Source of the DNA: Heterohyrax brucei
Lineage: Eukaryota; Chordata; Mammalia; Hyracoidea; Procaviidae
Reading direction: 5' to 3'
DNA length: 64,000 nt
Assembly: GCA_028571685.1 (NCBI GenBank)
Contig: CM053154.1
Coordinates: forward strand, 15,036,001-15,100,000
The notes beneath the pieces were generated by a model, which saw only the letters and a program-made list of their open reading frames with translations, had not been told where the DNA came from and ran no database searches. A program made the translations under genes and the position numbers. Below, in pieces: positions 30,385 to 42,234 of the stretch; the stretch's first letter is position 1; each line of letters begins with the position of its first letter.

Positions 30385-30525
30385 AGACAAGTAGTTCAGT
30401 GCTTAAGAGCTCGGCTGCTAACTAAAAGGTTGGCAGTTTGAAAACCCTACGAGGGCAGTTCTCCTCTGTCCTACAGGGTCTCTATGAGTTGGAATCGCCT
30501 CAACATTGTAAGTTTGGTTTTGGAT
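30385..30525 (+). mobile_element. AfroSINE
   Basis: gtgcttaagagctcggctgc to ctctatgagttggaatcgcc; the middle has a short deletion. Confidence 0.85.
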
Positions 30526-30854
30526 ATATCAATAATTATATTAAATATTAATGGACACTTCAGTTAAAAGACAGAAACTGGCAGAATGAATAAAAAATGT
30601 TCAATTCCTAACTCTATGTTTCTATAAAAGACATCCATTAAATGTAATGATACGTGTATGTTGGCAGGAAAGGCAGGAAAAGGTGTCATTAAACTGTCAG
30701 CACACGAAAGCCGAAATGGTTGTGTTGATAACCAATCTCAAAACAAAGTTTTAAACAGAGGTAAAGAAGGAGCTTCCATAATGATAAAAGGGGTCGATTC
30801 AGCAGAAAAATATGACAATCATATTGTGTATGCACCCGACAAGGCCAACTGAAA

Positions 30855-31052
30855 AACCTAACTGGTTGCCGTTGAGTGCATTCCAATGTGTTTTAGAGCA
30901 GCGCTTTGTGTAGGGTTTTCAAGGTCAGCGATCATTACAGAAGCAGATCACCAGGCCCTTCTCCTAAGGTCTCTCTGGGTTGACCTGAGCTGCCAACCTC
31001 TCACTTTGGGAGCCAAGCATTTAACCATCTGGGCCACTCACAGACTCCACTT
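30855..31052 (-). mobile_element. AfroSINE, long subtype, diverged
   Basis: ggttgccgttgagtgcattc, agaagcagatcaccaggccc and gccaagcatttaaccatctg in order. Confidence 0.65.
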
Positions 31053-31059
31053 GAGAACG

Positions 31060-32280
31060 GAGCTTCAAATTTATGAAACAAAAGCACAGAACATTCAAAA
31101 GAGAAGCAGACAGTTCCACAATCGTAGTTGGAGAATAGAGCGGCCTTTCTAAACAACTGACAGAATATCTAGACCAAAATACCACCAGACAGAGAAGACC
31201 AGAACAGAACTGCGACCACCAATCAGTGTTTATGCACCACTACACTGGGCAGAAGTAGACTTTATGTTCTTTTCATATGCTCATGGCAAGTCTTAGCCAG
31301 ATTGCCACTCACCATTCAGTTAGAGAGTTTTTCCTACCCACTTCTTTCTTCTAATTGTTTAACAAACATAAATAAAGAGAGAACAATTTAAACAAACAAA
31401 CAAAAAAGCAAACAGTATTCCCTTCTCATGCTTTTCAGAGCTCTTCTGCATCTTTACTGCAAAAGAGTCCTTTCTCTGTAGATTTAACCAAATGGACTGT
31501 TGTGGTTTTAAGAGGTAATGGCAAAGCCAATGTCAATTTACTTGAAGGATGCCTTGCTGACCGCCAATGGAATTAAGATATAGATGCTGTAACTGAATAA
31601 TTCAATCATTGGATTAACTGGCCTCATACCGTTATCTGAACCATGCGGGTCTCCAGGTTTGGCCACTTTAATAGAATCACTACTCTTTCTGAGGACATTT
31701 GCTGTAATTGGAGGCTGCAGAGGAACTGGCAAGCTGTGATTAGCTTTATGTGACCTCAGTCCACCTGAACTGCGCAGTCACCCCCAATAGCTGCCTTACG
31801 TCCACCCTCCTCACCAGCTGGAGGGAGCCCGAGAATACCACTCTTTGCTTAAATCTCCTCATGGATAACATCAGAAGTCTTCCACATGGCCCAGCAGCTC
31901 TCTCCAACTTCCTGGACCACATTCTCTCTTCTCTGATCCAAACTCAGGTTCCCTTTGATTATCTAGGCTGTTGCCTGGTTCAGATGTCATTGTATTCCCC
32001 CTGGGTCTTAGCACTCTAGCCTGAGAACCCTTGGCTTGGGAGGTCTGTCTAGGTGGGTCCCACAGCCTCCTTCCCTCTCTCCTCTTACAATACTCTCTCT
32101 GCCTCCCCCTTCCCACCACTGTGGGCTTCTTAGAGGAAGGGTTCTTTGCCCCACTGCCTTGCACACTCAATTCCTTCTACCTTCTGCTCTTTTACTCACT
32201 GTTTTTCTGGTTATCTCTTTCTCATTCCTCTTCTTCCATCTGTTCTCCATACAGACTGTCCTCTTTCCAACTGATCTCCT
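31060..32280. other. Intergenic, nothing recognised
   Basis: AT-rich to 31700, then pyrimidine-rich. Candidate frames have no known product. Confidence 0.45.
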
Positions 32281-32284
32281 TCCT

Positions 32285-32440
32285 ACCCCAGGGCTTTTGC
32301 TTGGCAAGTGTTTCTGCCTGGAATGCTCTTTCCTCTCTCCCCTTATATCTATTTAATTCACCCTTAGTCTTTATATCTCTGGTCAAGTTTTATTCTAACA
32401 GAGGTCTCCGCTGGGTCCCAGTGCACTTGTCCCCCTAGTC
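32285..32440 (+). mobile_element. L2 LINE 3' fragment
   Basis: tgcctggaatgctctttcct and the downstream tctggtcaagttttatt are degenerate L2 3'-end motifs. Confidence 0.5.
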
Positions 32441-32587
32441 TATATTGACAGGTCCCTAAACCTCTCATTCCTGGAACTTCTCACTTATGATCACTTTGTA
32501 CAGTTTGACTGGGATTGATGCCTGGCTTATCCATCCCTCCTGCATCTCCAGAGCTCCACACTGTACTGGCACAGAGTAATAGACACA

Positions 32588-32738
32588 AAACAAAACCCAT
32601 TGCTGTCAAATCTATTCCAACTCATAGTAACCGTATCGTACAGAGGAGAACTGCCCCTATAGGGTTTCCAAAGAGTGGTTGGTGGATTTGAGCTGCTGGC
32701 TTTTTGGTCAGCAGCCTGAGCTCTTAAGAGTACAATAA
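32588..32738 (-). mobile_element. AfroSINE
   Basis: aaaacccattgctgtcaaat to gctttttggtcagcagcctg; the tRNA-like end is degraded. Confidence 0.85.
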
Positions 32739-33079
32739 ATGCTGGTGGCTGACTTAAGTTCTCTGGTCACTTGAGCAGTAAGGCCAACAGAAAGGAACTC
32801 AGTTATCAGTTCTCTCCATGGAACCTCACCCTAACTGCCTGTCTCCTTGAGGGCCCAGGGGTACTGTACTCTGTCTGGCCCCCACACCTTTGCAGAAGGA
32901 ATGTCATCTGCTTGGAGTGCCCACCCCACCCCTTCCTTATCCAGGCCCTCTCCTCCTCCTGCGTGGTTTGACTTGTAAGCCCTCTTTCACACCATCCCAT
33001 CTCATCTAGTTTGTGATGCAACAAGAGATGGCTGTCTCTGCCCCCAAAGAATTGACTCATTTATGCCCCTCTGCTTTCC

Positions 33080-33145
33080 TAGACTCGTAGGGTTGCTGTG
33101 AGTCAGAAATGACTTGACGGCGGTAGGTTCAGGGTTTTTTTATTT
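33080..33145 (+). mobile_element. AfroSINE tail fragment
   Basis: agggttgctgtgagtcagaa followed by atgacttgacggcggtagg and a T-rich end. Confidence 0.75.
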
Positions 33146-33149
33146 CCTT

Positions 33150-34300
33150 TCCTAGAGGTTGCCTGCAGCAACATCCCCCACCCCCATCTATGCTCCTAAG
33201 TTCCCTCCTGACTCGAGTCTCTGCTCGGGCAGATCTCCCACCTCAACTCTCCTTCCTGCCCTTGGCCAGAGAGCCTAGCCAGAGCAAAATGTTCAGTTGT
33301 CATCACGTGGGCACCTCCATACCGTCAAAGCTGGAGACCCACGCCCACGGCACCGGCTTCCTCCAGCTCTGTCAAAAGGCCCCGCTTCTCTCCTCAGCCC
33401 CTTGCTGTCCACCCCCTCCTCCCAGCCCTGAGTCCACCTTCTCGTGCCCAGCAGCCTCCCAGCCGCCGTCCCCAGAACCAGGTGCCACCTCCGAACCATC
33501 AGTGACTCAGCAGCCCCTCCCCTGCTCAAGGGCCTAAGGCAGCTCCCTAATACTTCGGGTGTAACCCCTTTGGCCTGGCCTTACAGTTGTCTGTGATCTT
33601 GTTCCAAATCCCACCCTCTGCTCTGATGTCACTGACTCCTCACCGCTCCAGAGACAGTCACCATTCACGTTGTGTTCCTCATCCTTCTCCTCAACCCAGA
33701 ACCCAACTCCAAATCTCTCTCTGCCACGGAAGTCAAGACTTGGATCACTGCTGTGGTCCTTCTTGGGGTTCTGCCCCTGAGAACACGTGATGCCCTCATA
33801 GTCTGCTTCCCACTGAAGCCTTTGCTAGCTTGCATCGGTCCTTATCAGTGCACGTGGGGCAACTCTTCTCCCTTCCCATCGCCCTCACCAACTGGACTGT
33901 CAACTCCTTGAAGGCAAATGGAGCTGTTTCCTTTTACTACTGTCCCCAAGGATGGCTTGCCCAGTATCACTCTGAGAGAAAATCCACAGACCTAGCATCA
34001 GATGGGAGTGAGGAACCCCCGGGTTAGAGCTGACTCTGGCCCAGTCAGCTGGGCCTCAGTTTCCTTTTCTGTGCAGACGGTGGATACACTGTGTAGACAT
34101 GCGCTATCCAAGACGGTAGCTACTTGCTCCATGTGGCTGTGGAGCACTCAAAATGCAGCTACGCCTAATCATGTGCTGCAAGTTTTAAATACACACTGAA
34201 CTTCAAAGTTTTAGAGAAAAATGTAAAATATTTCATTAACAATTTCATGTTATTTGCATAGTATATTGAAATGATATATTTTACATAAATTAGGTTAAAT
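33150..34300. other. Intergenic, GC-moderate, no gene
   Basis: Proline/serine-rich frames arise from C-rich sequence. No recognised product, splice pattern or RNA gene. Confidence 0.4.
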
Positions 34301-34302
34301 AA

Positions 34303-34482
34303 AATGCAGCCCATTACCGTCAAGTCAATTCTACAGCAGCCCTACGGGACAAAATAGACTCGCTGCATGGTGGTTTCCAAGGCTGTTTACGGAAGCCAAC
34401 TGCCACATCTTTGTCTCAAGAAACCACTGGCAAGTTCGAACCACCGACCTTTTGGTGAGCTTAACCACTGCGCCACTGGGGA
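34303..34482 (-). mobile_element. AfroSINE, long subtype
   Basis: cattaccgtcaagtcaattc, acggaagccaactgccacat and ccaccgaccttttggtgagc in order. Confidence 0.85.
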
Positions 34483-34484
34483 GG

Positions 34485-34648
34485 AAAAAACCAACAACAC
34501 TGCTATTGAGTTGATTCTGACTCATAGTGACCCTATAGGACAGAGTAAATCTGCTTCATAGAGTTTCCGAGCACTGCCTGGTGTATTCAAACCATCAACC
34601 TTTTGGTTAGGAGCCACAGCACTTAAGCACTATACCACCAAGGTTTCT
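34485..34648 (-). mobile_element. AfroSINE
   Basis: ctgctattgagttgattctg to cacttaagcactataccacc and aaggtttc; abuts the previous copy in the same orientation. Confidence 0.9.
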
Positions 34649-34659
34649 ACCACACCACT

Positions 34660-35915
34660 AGGGCTCCTTAAATACGGTATTAAAAATAATTTTATCTGCC
34701 TTCTTACTTTTTTTAACGTGGCTGTCAGAAAGCTTTAAATTACCTCTGAGGCTCCCGTTTCTGCTTTCCGTTGTATTTCTGTTGGATGGTGCTAGGACAA
34801 ACGTCAGAGCTGGAAGGGACCTGGAGGTTACTGAGTCCATGGTCTGTCTTTCACACACAGGAAACCAGGCCTAGAGAAGGAGGGCACCTTTTTCCGGACC
34901 ACACACATGTGGACTTCTGCCTCCTAGACCTTCGTGGCTCAAGGGCAGGGGACGGCTGGCACTGCCAGTGCCAACGAGTGGCCCTCCACAGCAGAGGACT
35001 CTGGGAGAGACTGTCAACTCAGGGCACAGCTTGGCAGAGCCTCCCACACCTCCTACCCAGAGCTGTCTTCAGCCACTTACTATGCCGACTACACACCCAG
35101 ACATCCGCCTTGCAGGGCCTTTAGTGCATAATCGATACCCCAATAGGGCAGGCTGCAAAGACCCAAACCTAATTATTTTGTTCAGAAACTCGTCTCTAAC
35201 TAAAAGGCATCTGAGCAATCACTGCCACCAGCGCAGGGTGCGGAGAGAAATCCAGTCATTAGGCTCCAATTGGATTGCTATTGACTGTCGTCTTGTTTAG
35301 AAGATGTTGTCTCCTTACAAACCACCGTTTGGACGCCAAAGCCAAAGAGCCCAAGCCCAGAGCACAGAGCTCTCTCTCCTAGGGGTCTTTTTAGACAGCT
35401 CTGGCCCACCGTTTCACACAGGTCACCCAAGCTGCTCTTGACAGGGTGACTTTCTGGGTGTCCCTTGTCAAATCCCAGATTTTGCAACCTCACCTTCTCC
35501 GAGGAGAGCAGAAGATGAGTTTTTTCTTTAAGACGGCAGCAGGGAGGGCCTGCGTGCCTTCCGCGACCCTAGGCATTTGCCAAACCCCCACATGGAGGAA
35601 GATACTTACAGGCAAAAACAGTCTGTGAAAATTAGTTCAGATGTTTGCATGTCAGCTTATTCGTATGACTGCAGTACTGCAGCAGGAAAAGCCTGGAAAC
35701 TTGCAGAACGTCTGAGTGAAGTGAAGGGGCCTTTGAAAGTAAGTAATGTTCACACTTATAGTCCATACCAAGCTGCCATTTAAGATGGCTCAGCATCTAC
35801 CATGCAGAAATCTTCAAGACATTATTCTGCAGTGAAGCCCAAACTCACAGGATAGTGCGTCTAGGATGATTCACCATAGTCAAACAAACACATTAATTAA
35901 AAAGGCTATGTGCAC
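34660..35915. other. Intergenic, no gene recognised
   Basis: Unique-looking mixed DNA; short frames only. Confidence 0.4.
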
Positions 35916-35919
35916 ACAG

Positions 35920-36082
35920 GAGCCCTGGTGGGGTATTGGTTTCATGCTACAGCTGCTAACCAAAAGGTCGGTGGTTTGAATCAACCAGGCATTTCTTGGA
36001 GACTCTGGGGCAGTTCTACTCTGCCCTGTGGGGTCACCAAGAGTTGAAATCAACTTGACAGTGTTGGGTTTGGGTTTTGGTT
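35920..36082 (+). mobile_element. AfroSINE
   Basis: ggagccctggtggggtattg to gaaatcaacttgacagtgtt. Flanks atgtgcacac and atgtacacac look like a slightly mutated target duplication. Confidence 0.9.
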
Positions 36083-36339
36083 CACATGTACACACTACAG
36101 GGAAATGGAGATCCTCTACTACCCATCAAGTTGTTGACAGTAATTATTTCTAGGAGTCTAAGAAGGGTGATAGCGGCAAGCCTCAGTGAAGATTTTGACT
36201 TTCCACTTAGAATTGCATGCCTTTCCGTATTTTTTGAAGTTTTATACACCGCAAAATTCTAGAGCTTTTTTTCTTAGTGTTTTACCATGAGATATACCTT
36301 CAGAAGAGCACAAAACTTGCATATGTCATGTAAAAAATA

Positions 36340-36980
36340 ATTGCCAGTAAGGTGCAGCTACGGTGGAACACAATTTGGTGGTCCCTCGAAGTTAAAACAT
36401 GGAGTTACCACTTGACCCTGTGTCTTGGTCACAGTACTGCTATATCAGAAAAGTCGCTGGCTTTGACAAGAAGAAGCTTATTCTCTCATAGCCTCGTAGG
36501 CTAGAAGTCCAAATTCAGGCCGCTGGTTCCAGGAGAAGTTCTCTGTTGGCTCTGGAGGTAGTATCAGTCTTCCCTTGACCTGGAGGCATCTCAGTGCAGG
36601 AACCTCAGACCCAAAGGATGCCCTCTGCTTCTGGGTCTGCTTTCTTGGTGGCACGAGGTTCCCGTGTCTCTCTGCTCACATCTCTCTTTTATATCTCAAA
36701 ATAGATTGGCTTAAGATACTATTTAATCTTGTAGACCTCACTATTATAACTGCTGCTAATCCATCTTAGTAAACCATAGTGATAGAATTTACAACACATA
36801 GGAAAATGTTGTCAAATGAAAAACTAATGGTCATGATACTGGGAATCACGGCCCAGCCAAACTGATAATTTGTGGGAGATGTATTTCATCCAGCAATTCT
36901 ACTCCTAGGCATGTACCCAAAAGACTTGGAAACCAGGGACTCAGACAGCTAACTGTTACAGTGAACAATCATTATAAACA
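36340..36980 (+). mobile_element. L1 3' fragment split by a MaLR LTR
   Basis: gttaaaacatggagttaccac (to 36420) and atccagcaattctactccta then catgtacccaaaagacttgg (from 36889) are contiguous in L1; an LTR occupies the gap. Confidence 0.7.
36421..36888 (-). mobile_element. MaLR-type solo LTR, minus strand
   Basis: The reverse complement resembles the LTRs at 56065 and 63462: tgtcttggtcac at the outer end, the complement of the aaataaa/tgtaaatcctac region, and ggcttaagatactatttaat. The inner end is degraded. Confidence 0.7.
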
Positions 36981-36989
36981 TTCCTTTTC

Positions 36990-38020
36990 ATGTTTATCAA
37001 TTATCACCTTCAGGAAGATTCTTAGACTGGCCTGGGTCAAAGAGCAGTAAAACTTCCTCTGTGGGTAGAGTCCACTTCAACAACTCATTTCCTTGAATTC
37101 TTCTGGCTGGGATGGGTGGTTGGGAGCTGGGGGACAAACAGGGCTCAACCCAAAGTCCAGGCTTCAGGAGGACTGGGGTGGACTCAACAGATGGAAAGGG
37201 TGGACTGTTGGACCTCAGAGCCTGAGTGAAATGGGGCTGCTTCCTTAGGTGCAGGCCACCTTTAAGGCCAAGGGCATCAATGCCTGACCACCCCAAATGG
37301 GCCTTGTAGAGAGCCCAAATCAGGTGTCCAGACCCTCAGAAATCCATCTCTGTGTGGCTATCATGGGTTTCCCCGGAGTGACTATTCTGGAGAGGTGGAC
37401 CATTTATAGAACCCCTAAAATGCTACACAAAAAAGCCATGTAGGTGTGTCACCCACGGAAACAAACCTTTCTCTTGCCCTTCAAGGACTTTGCTGTCAGC
37501 ATCACAGGACACTTGATCCAGAGTGGCTCTGGATGAGAACCACTGACGGGGTGATCTACCAGCAAAGAAGCTCTCTCTCCAAACTTTTCTCAGCAGCGCC
37601 CACTTGCGGTTCTCTCCATAGGCTGCACTGGCTGGATTAGAAGGTAAAGTGGACGGTGAATTGTGTGCCTACCAACTAGACCTTGCAGACACCTCTGCTC
37701 TGAGAACGCCTAGAGCAGCTGGGAGAGGACAGACCGCAAGTCATCACTGAGCAGTGTGTGGACAGGGCGGCAGGAGGTGGTGAGAGTGAGCTCAGAGGAG
37801 GGGGCCCTCCTGAAGGCTGCTGTCTCCAGGAGGAGCTCCGGAAGGAAAGGACCAGGAGCAGGGCCTTAAATTCAGGTGGGATTGGAGAGGCAGAAACAGG
37901 CAGATGCTAGGTGTGAAGCCATCGTTCTATCATTGTTCAGTGCATTGAGTCAGCCCCGTGCACAGTGGAGGAGACTTCTGCTTCTGTGCCTTCCCCACAA
38001 CCAGTTGTTGATTGGGGGAC
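36990..38020. other. Intergenic, no gene recognised
   Basis: Unique-looking mixed DNA with short frames only. Confidence 0.4.
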
Positions 38021-38335
38021 CATTTGGGGTTGCCATGAGTCTGAATCACCTAGTTTGCGATGGCAGTGGTGGTTCACTGGTAGAATTCTCACCTTCCATG
38101 TGGAAGACCTGAGTTGAATTCCTGACCAAGGCACCTCAGGCACAGCTGTCCCCATCTGATGGTGGAGACTTCCACCTCTCTGTCAGGGGATGCTTGCTTG
38201 TTGCTTCGATGCTGAACAGACTTGAGCAGCACTTCCAGCCTAAGATGAGCTAAGAAGAAAAGCCTGGCAATACACTTAAGGAAATCAGCCCATGAGAACT
38301 ACAGGGATCACAATGGCTCAACCCACCCTTGTTCT
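38020..38335 (+). mobile_element. Composite SINE: tRNA-Gly-like head with RTE-like body
   Basis: 38063-38133 resembles tRNA-Gly: gcagtggtggttcactggta, with box A kept, an anticodon-loop match (cttccat, TCC) and a worn box B (gagttgaattcc). The following 200 bases (gttgcttcgatgctgaacag, gaagaaaagcctggcaatac, aaatcagcccatgag) resemble the 5' region of the RTE elements here (61180-61345). An AfroSINE-like piece (gggttgccatgagtctgaat) lies just upstream. Confidence 0.55.
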
Positions 38336-38394
38336 ACCCTGTGAGAAAGGTAACAAAAGGGTGAATCTAGAGAAAGACCTCACACCTTTCACCA

Positions 38395-38490
38395 AGGAAA
38401 GAAAGAAAGAGAAAGGGAAGGAAGGAGGGAAGGAGGGAGAGAGAAAGGGAGGGAAGGAGAAGAAGGGATGGGGAGGGAGAGGGGGAGTTT
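38395..38490 (+). repeat. Purine-rich (GGAA/GGGA)n tract
   Basis: aaggaaagaaagaaagagaa followed by gggaaggaaggagggaagga and similar; a simple repeat. Confidence 0.9.
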
Positions 38491-38629
38491 CTAAAATATG
38501 CAGATGCTGTAACCCCCATTTAACAGGTGGATGGTCAACTCTCTTCAGAATAGTTATTCCAACAAAGCCTGTGCCAGCCACACAGAGATTGGTTTTTGAA
38601 GGGCTGGACACCCCATTTAGGCTCTCTGT

Positions 38630-38725
38630 AAGACGGAGGTGGAGGTGGAGAGGAGGAGGGGGGAGGAGGGGAAGGGAGGGGAGGAAAGGGGAAGAAAGGG
38701 CAAGGGAAAGGAGAAACGGAAGAAC
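38630..38725 (+). repeat. Second purine tract (GGA/GGGA)n
   Basis: gacggaggtggaggtggaga then gggaggaggggaagggaggg; 140 bases from the first tract, together giving false 140-160-codon frames on both strands. Confidence 0.9.
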
Positions 38726-38729
38726 CCCC

Positions 38730-40700
38730 TGGGCTGTTGCAACCCCCTTATTGCACACTGGGGAAACTGAGGCAGTGTTCTAGAGAGAGCAGAGACCCAT
38801 CTGTCTTACACCACACTGAATCCCCAGTGCCTACCTCCGTGTTCAGTCACTATCTGTTGGGTAAGTGGCATAAAAGAAGTCGCCAGCCAAGCCGATGCCA
38901 GCCTTCGCACAGCCATCTCTGCCTTCCTACAAATGCAACGGCCTTTTGAAGAGACTAATGAGGGGTATGAACCTTGAAGAGGGTCCCTTAATTGCTTCTG
39001 TTTTGAGTTTCTAGCATTTAAAAGGGTTTTCTTTCTCTGATCTAAATGGCAAGAACAAAGACAGAACAGTAAAGGAACTCGAAGGATTAAAAGGGGTCCA
39101 CAATCTGCATCCAGGCTGAGGCATCCTTTGTTGTCCTGTATCTAAGTCAACTTCAAAGTTCACTGCAGAACAGAGAGGCCCTTCGGTCCCCAATCTCCAT
39201 GGCAACAGCCGAGCTGTCCAGGCTGTTCCCACCCTGGCCAGCCCACTGCCAGCTACATGAGCCTCCCAGGGAGCTGGGTGGTGTGGAAGACACAGGGGCC
39301 GCAGTGGGTGGGGAGTTTGAGAACCTGGCTCAGTCTGAGTGCCTGTGGTCCATAGGGTAGAGGCTGAGGGGTTCTAGGTCACACCTTGATGGGATGTATC
39401 TTCACCCAGCAAATGCACAATGAAGACTCACTATGTGCCTCACCTCACAGGACACCCCTTAAGGGCTCTCCCTAGCTAGTGCTTGGCATGCAGGAGTCAG
39501 TCAGCTAAGTCTGTGAATGAAAGAACGAATGACCCAGTAAGCAGAGTCACCCAGGAACTTCAAAAATATGCAGATGCTGGAATGTCCACAGGTATGCTAA
39601 AGACTGGGGTTTCTTAAACACACCCACAGTCCCGTCATCAAGAGTGGGAGAAAGAAGAAAGGGAATCATCTGACTTGATCCACAGGAGGGCTACAGCCCC
39701 CACCACTGAAACGGAGAGGACAAAGGCACACCAGAGCCCACATTCCACCTTCACTGTCCATGGAAACAGGTCACCTGCCACCTCACATCCATCAAAGCAG
39801 CAGCTACTCTTTTGGTCACAAGGTGCCACCCCCAAACCATGATGGTCAACAGGACCACATGCCAACCCCATCTGCTCTGGACAGCAACCCAGAAGGAGGC
39901 AGCCACTTGTCAGAGGTCATGCAGCAGGAAGTCAGGACCCCTCTGTCCCCAACAATCTTCCCAAAGAAGTACATACTTCCTTTCCTACTACCCTCCTGTT
40001 GAGCTTGCCTGTCCCAAGTCCTCTCCCTAAGGCAGACAGAGGTTCTCAACCCACCTTGGAGAGAAGGACCCGGCTACTTGGGAAAAAATAGCAAACCCAC
40101 AGCACCCACAACCCGGGTGTTCTTAGGCATCACTCCCAGAGCTTCAATGCAGCAGTTGCACATAGGCTGGGCATCTGCACGTCCTGGAAGCTCCCAGGCA
40201 ACTCTGTGGGCCAGTCAAGCTTGTGACCGACAATGTCTCGAGGCCCCATTCTCCACCCGGAGGCTGGGGGGCCTGTGAGAGGGGAACTTATTGATGGGAC
40301 ACCACCCGTCAAGGGGTAGAATTTCAGGCACTGATTAACTGAGCAGGACTTGTGACTTGAAGGGCCCACTCCCCTCTGGGGCTTCTGAGGCCTCCAAGTA
40401 GCACTTTTCCAACACCTATAGGGGGCAGGGTGCTGAGAACCAGTTCTTCGGGCAGCTGTTATTGTTTCATGCTTTCATTGCCTCACTCTGCATTAGGCCC
40501 TGGGAGGCAAATGGATGACAGGCTGTAGTCCCACTGCCCTTCTTTATAGGGCCCCATGTACATGCCCAGACCATGGAGCAACTCAGGGGAGCCTGTCTGG
40601 GAGGTGTTCTGTGTTCTGGGAGGTGACAACTGTCTGCTTTGTCCCCACCAAGGGGCCTTGGGACTGGCTTTGGCTTGTTTGCAGACCCTACAGCAGCTGG
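38730..40700. other. Intergenic, no gene recognised
   Basis: Unique-looking DNA; no repeat or coding exon identified with confidence. Confidence 0.4.
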
Positions 40701-40714
40701 TCTGAGAGCATGTG

Positions 40715-40780
40715 GGCCAGCCTGAGGCTCAGAGAGGTTAAGGTACTTGCCCAAGGCCACACAGCCTGTAAATAAATGGC
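40715..40780 (+). mobile_element. MIR core
   Basis: ctgaggctcagagaggttaa followed by ggtacttgcccaaggccaca; a well-kept MIR core. Confidence 0.75.
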
Positions 40781-41074
40781 AAGCTCTTTGACACCTGAGG
40801 TCTCCCCACCCAGGCGAGCTATAGACTCTCAGGATACATCTGCTAAGCTTTAGGCTAAGGGTCCTGTGGGTGTGCTGTGTTGTGGGCAGATTCCAGAGAT
40901 TCCACCCCACTCTTCCCAGAAGTGCCCCACCCTAAACAGGGAGCCTGCTCACATCTTTCCAGCCCAACCTCAGAGCCCCAAGGTGTGGAGATGGACACTG
41001 GTAAATGTCACCTGCCCGCGTGGTGGGGGTGGAGGGGCAGTAAGGAAGCACTGGAGACGACTTAGCACATCCCC

Positions 41075-41165
41075 CATCTACTGAAGAGAAGTACGAGCTC
41101 AGAGGGGTCGAGCCACTTGTCCTGGGTCACACAGCAAAGCCAGATCTCAGGCTGACTTTCTCTGG
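41075..41165 (+). mobile_element. MIR core
   Basis: ctactgaagagaagtacgag then ccacttgtcctgggtcacac and agcaaagccagatc. Confidence 0.6.
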
Positions 41166-41359
41166 CTCCACAACCTCTCTACCTCTGGGGTCTCTGTGAG
41201 CAGCGGTGAGGGGACCAGCAAATCTGGTGGGCATCTATTGGCGTGACTCCCCTACCAGATCGCAGCTTCCTTCCTTCCAGGTGACACGGGCAGGGGACAG
41301 GAGGGGTGAGAGTGAGAATAGCGGAGTTGGAAAGGAATAAAGGCAAGGGACAACTGCCC

Positions 41360-41660
41360 CCCATCCAGCGGCCGCAGCATGGTCAAGAGTCCCGAGGTGT
41401 CCCTTCCCCCGGGGCGAAGAGGCCAGGCAGAGAGATGCGTACGCGCGCCACCTGCCGGCCCCGGAGTGCCGGGCTCGTGCGGTCTGGCGGCGCCACCTGG
41501 TGGCTACTCTGGGAAGCGCAGTACGTCGGATCCGCAACGTCGCCGCCCACCTCCGCCGGGCTGAGCGCCGGGGGTCGCGCAGGTGGCAGCTGCTTACTCA
41601 GGCCCAGTCACTACGTAGCACCTGCATACCGGCCGCTCGTTCCCGCAGTCCCCGGGATCT
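41360..41660. promoter_or_regulatory. Isolated intergenic CpG island
   Basis: A GC-rich, CpG-dense patch (gcggccgc, acgcgcgcc, ggcggcgcc, several cg-rich runs) about halfway between KCNK18 and SLC18A2, with no recognised gene next to it. Both strands have open frames through it, as expected of CpG-rich DNA, but none resembles a known protein. It may be a distal regulatory island, an insulator, or the promoter of an unannotated noncoding RNA. Confidence 0.6.
41490..41503 (-). promoter_or_regulatory. CTCF-like motif
   Basis: GCGCCACCTGGTGG on the plus strand; its reverse complement CCACCAGGTGGCGC matches the CTCF core well (CCACNAGGKGGCGC). It sits inside the CpG island between the two genes. 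Confidence 0.55.
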
Positions 41661-41669
41661 TGGGCACTG

Positions 41670-42225
41670 GGCTTCTGGGAGCAGCCTACCTTCATCCACG
41701 CCCTCCCGCTAGGTTTTTGGCTGTTTTTTCTTGGGCAAATGCCTGTGAATCTGTTTCTTCTGTGCAAAAGGGGAGGGGACCTGCTGACGATGCCTCGTGT
41801 CTGACTAGTGCTGAGTGCAGTGAACAACGCCAGCATGTCCGCCGAAGGCTTTGGTCCAGGTACAACTAGCAGGTGAGCTATGCGTGGAGGTCAGGAAAGG
41901 TAACCACCAAAACACACCCTTGCCTCCCGAGTCCAGGAGTGTCTGGGGGCAATTATCAGCCTCCCTAACCCCCAAGGCAACTCTAACCAAGTCAGACCCC
42001 TTCTTGGGTTCCACCACGCAGTCCCTCCCATAGAACCTGGTCCTGTTGGCGGGCTTGAGAATGAACCCCAATATCAGGTCAGGGCAGGTAAGGATACAGT
42101 GGCTTCTGATCAGCAAGTGAACCCAAGCTATAGAAAAACTCATTCTCAGCTCTTACTGGGACAGGGTCTAGCTCTCAGTCGCCTTCCCTACACTGCCCTC
42201 CCCAAGGGCTACCTGCACAGGTGGC
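41670..42225. other. Intergenic, no gene recognised
   Basis: Flank of the CpG island; no repeat or coding exon identified. Confidence 0.4.
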
Positions 42226-42234
42226 TAGCAGGGA

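Noticed and set aside
38063-38133. A functional tRNA-Gly gene
   Set aside because: Box B is degraded, acceptor-stem pairing is imperfect and it is followed by SINE-like sequence, so it is a tRNA-derived repeat.
38292-38783. 163-codon (plus) and 146-codon (minus) frames
   Set aside because: They run through GGAA/GGGA simple repeats and give Lys/Gly/Glu or Ser/Pro/Phe low-complexity products.
41306-41869. A 187-codon frame over the intergenic CpG island
   Set aside because: No known protein similarity and no splice structure; kept only as a regulatory island.
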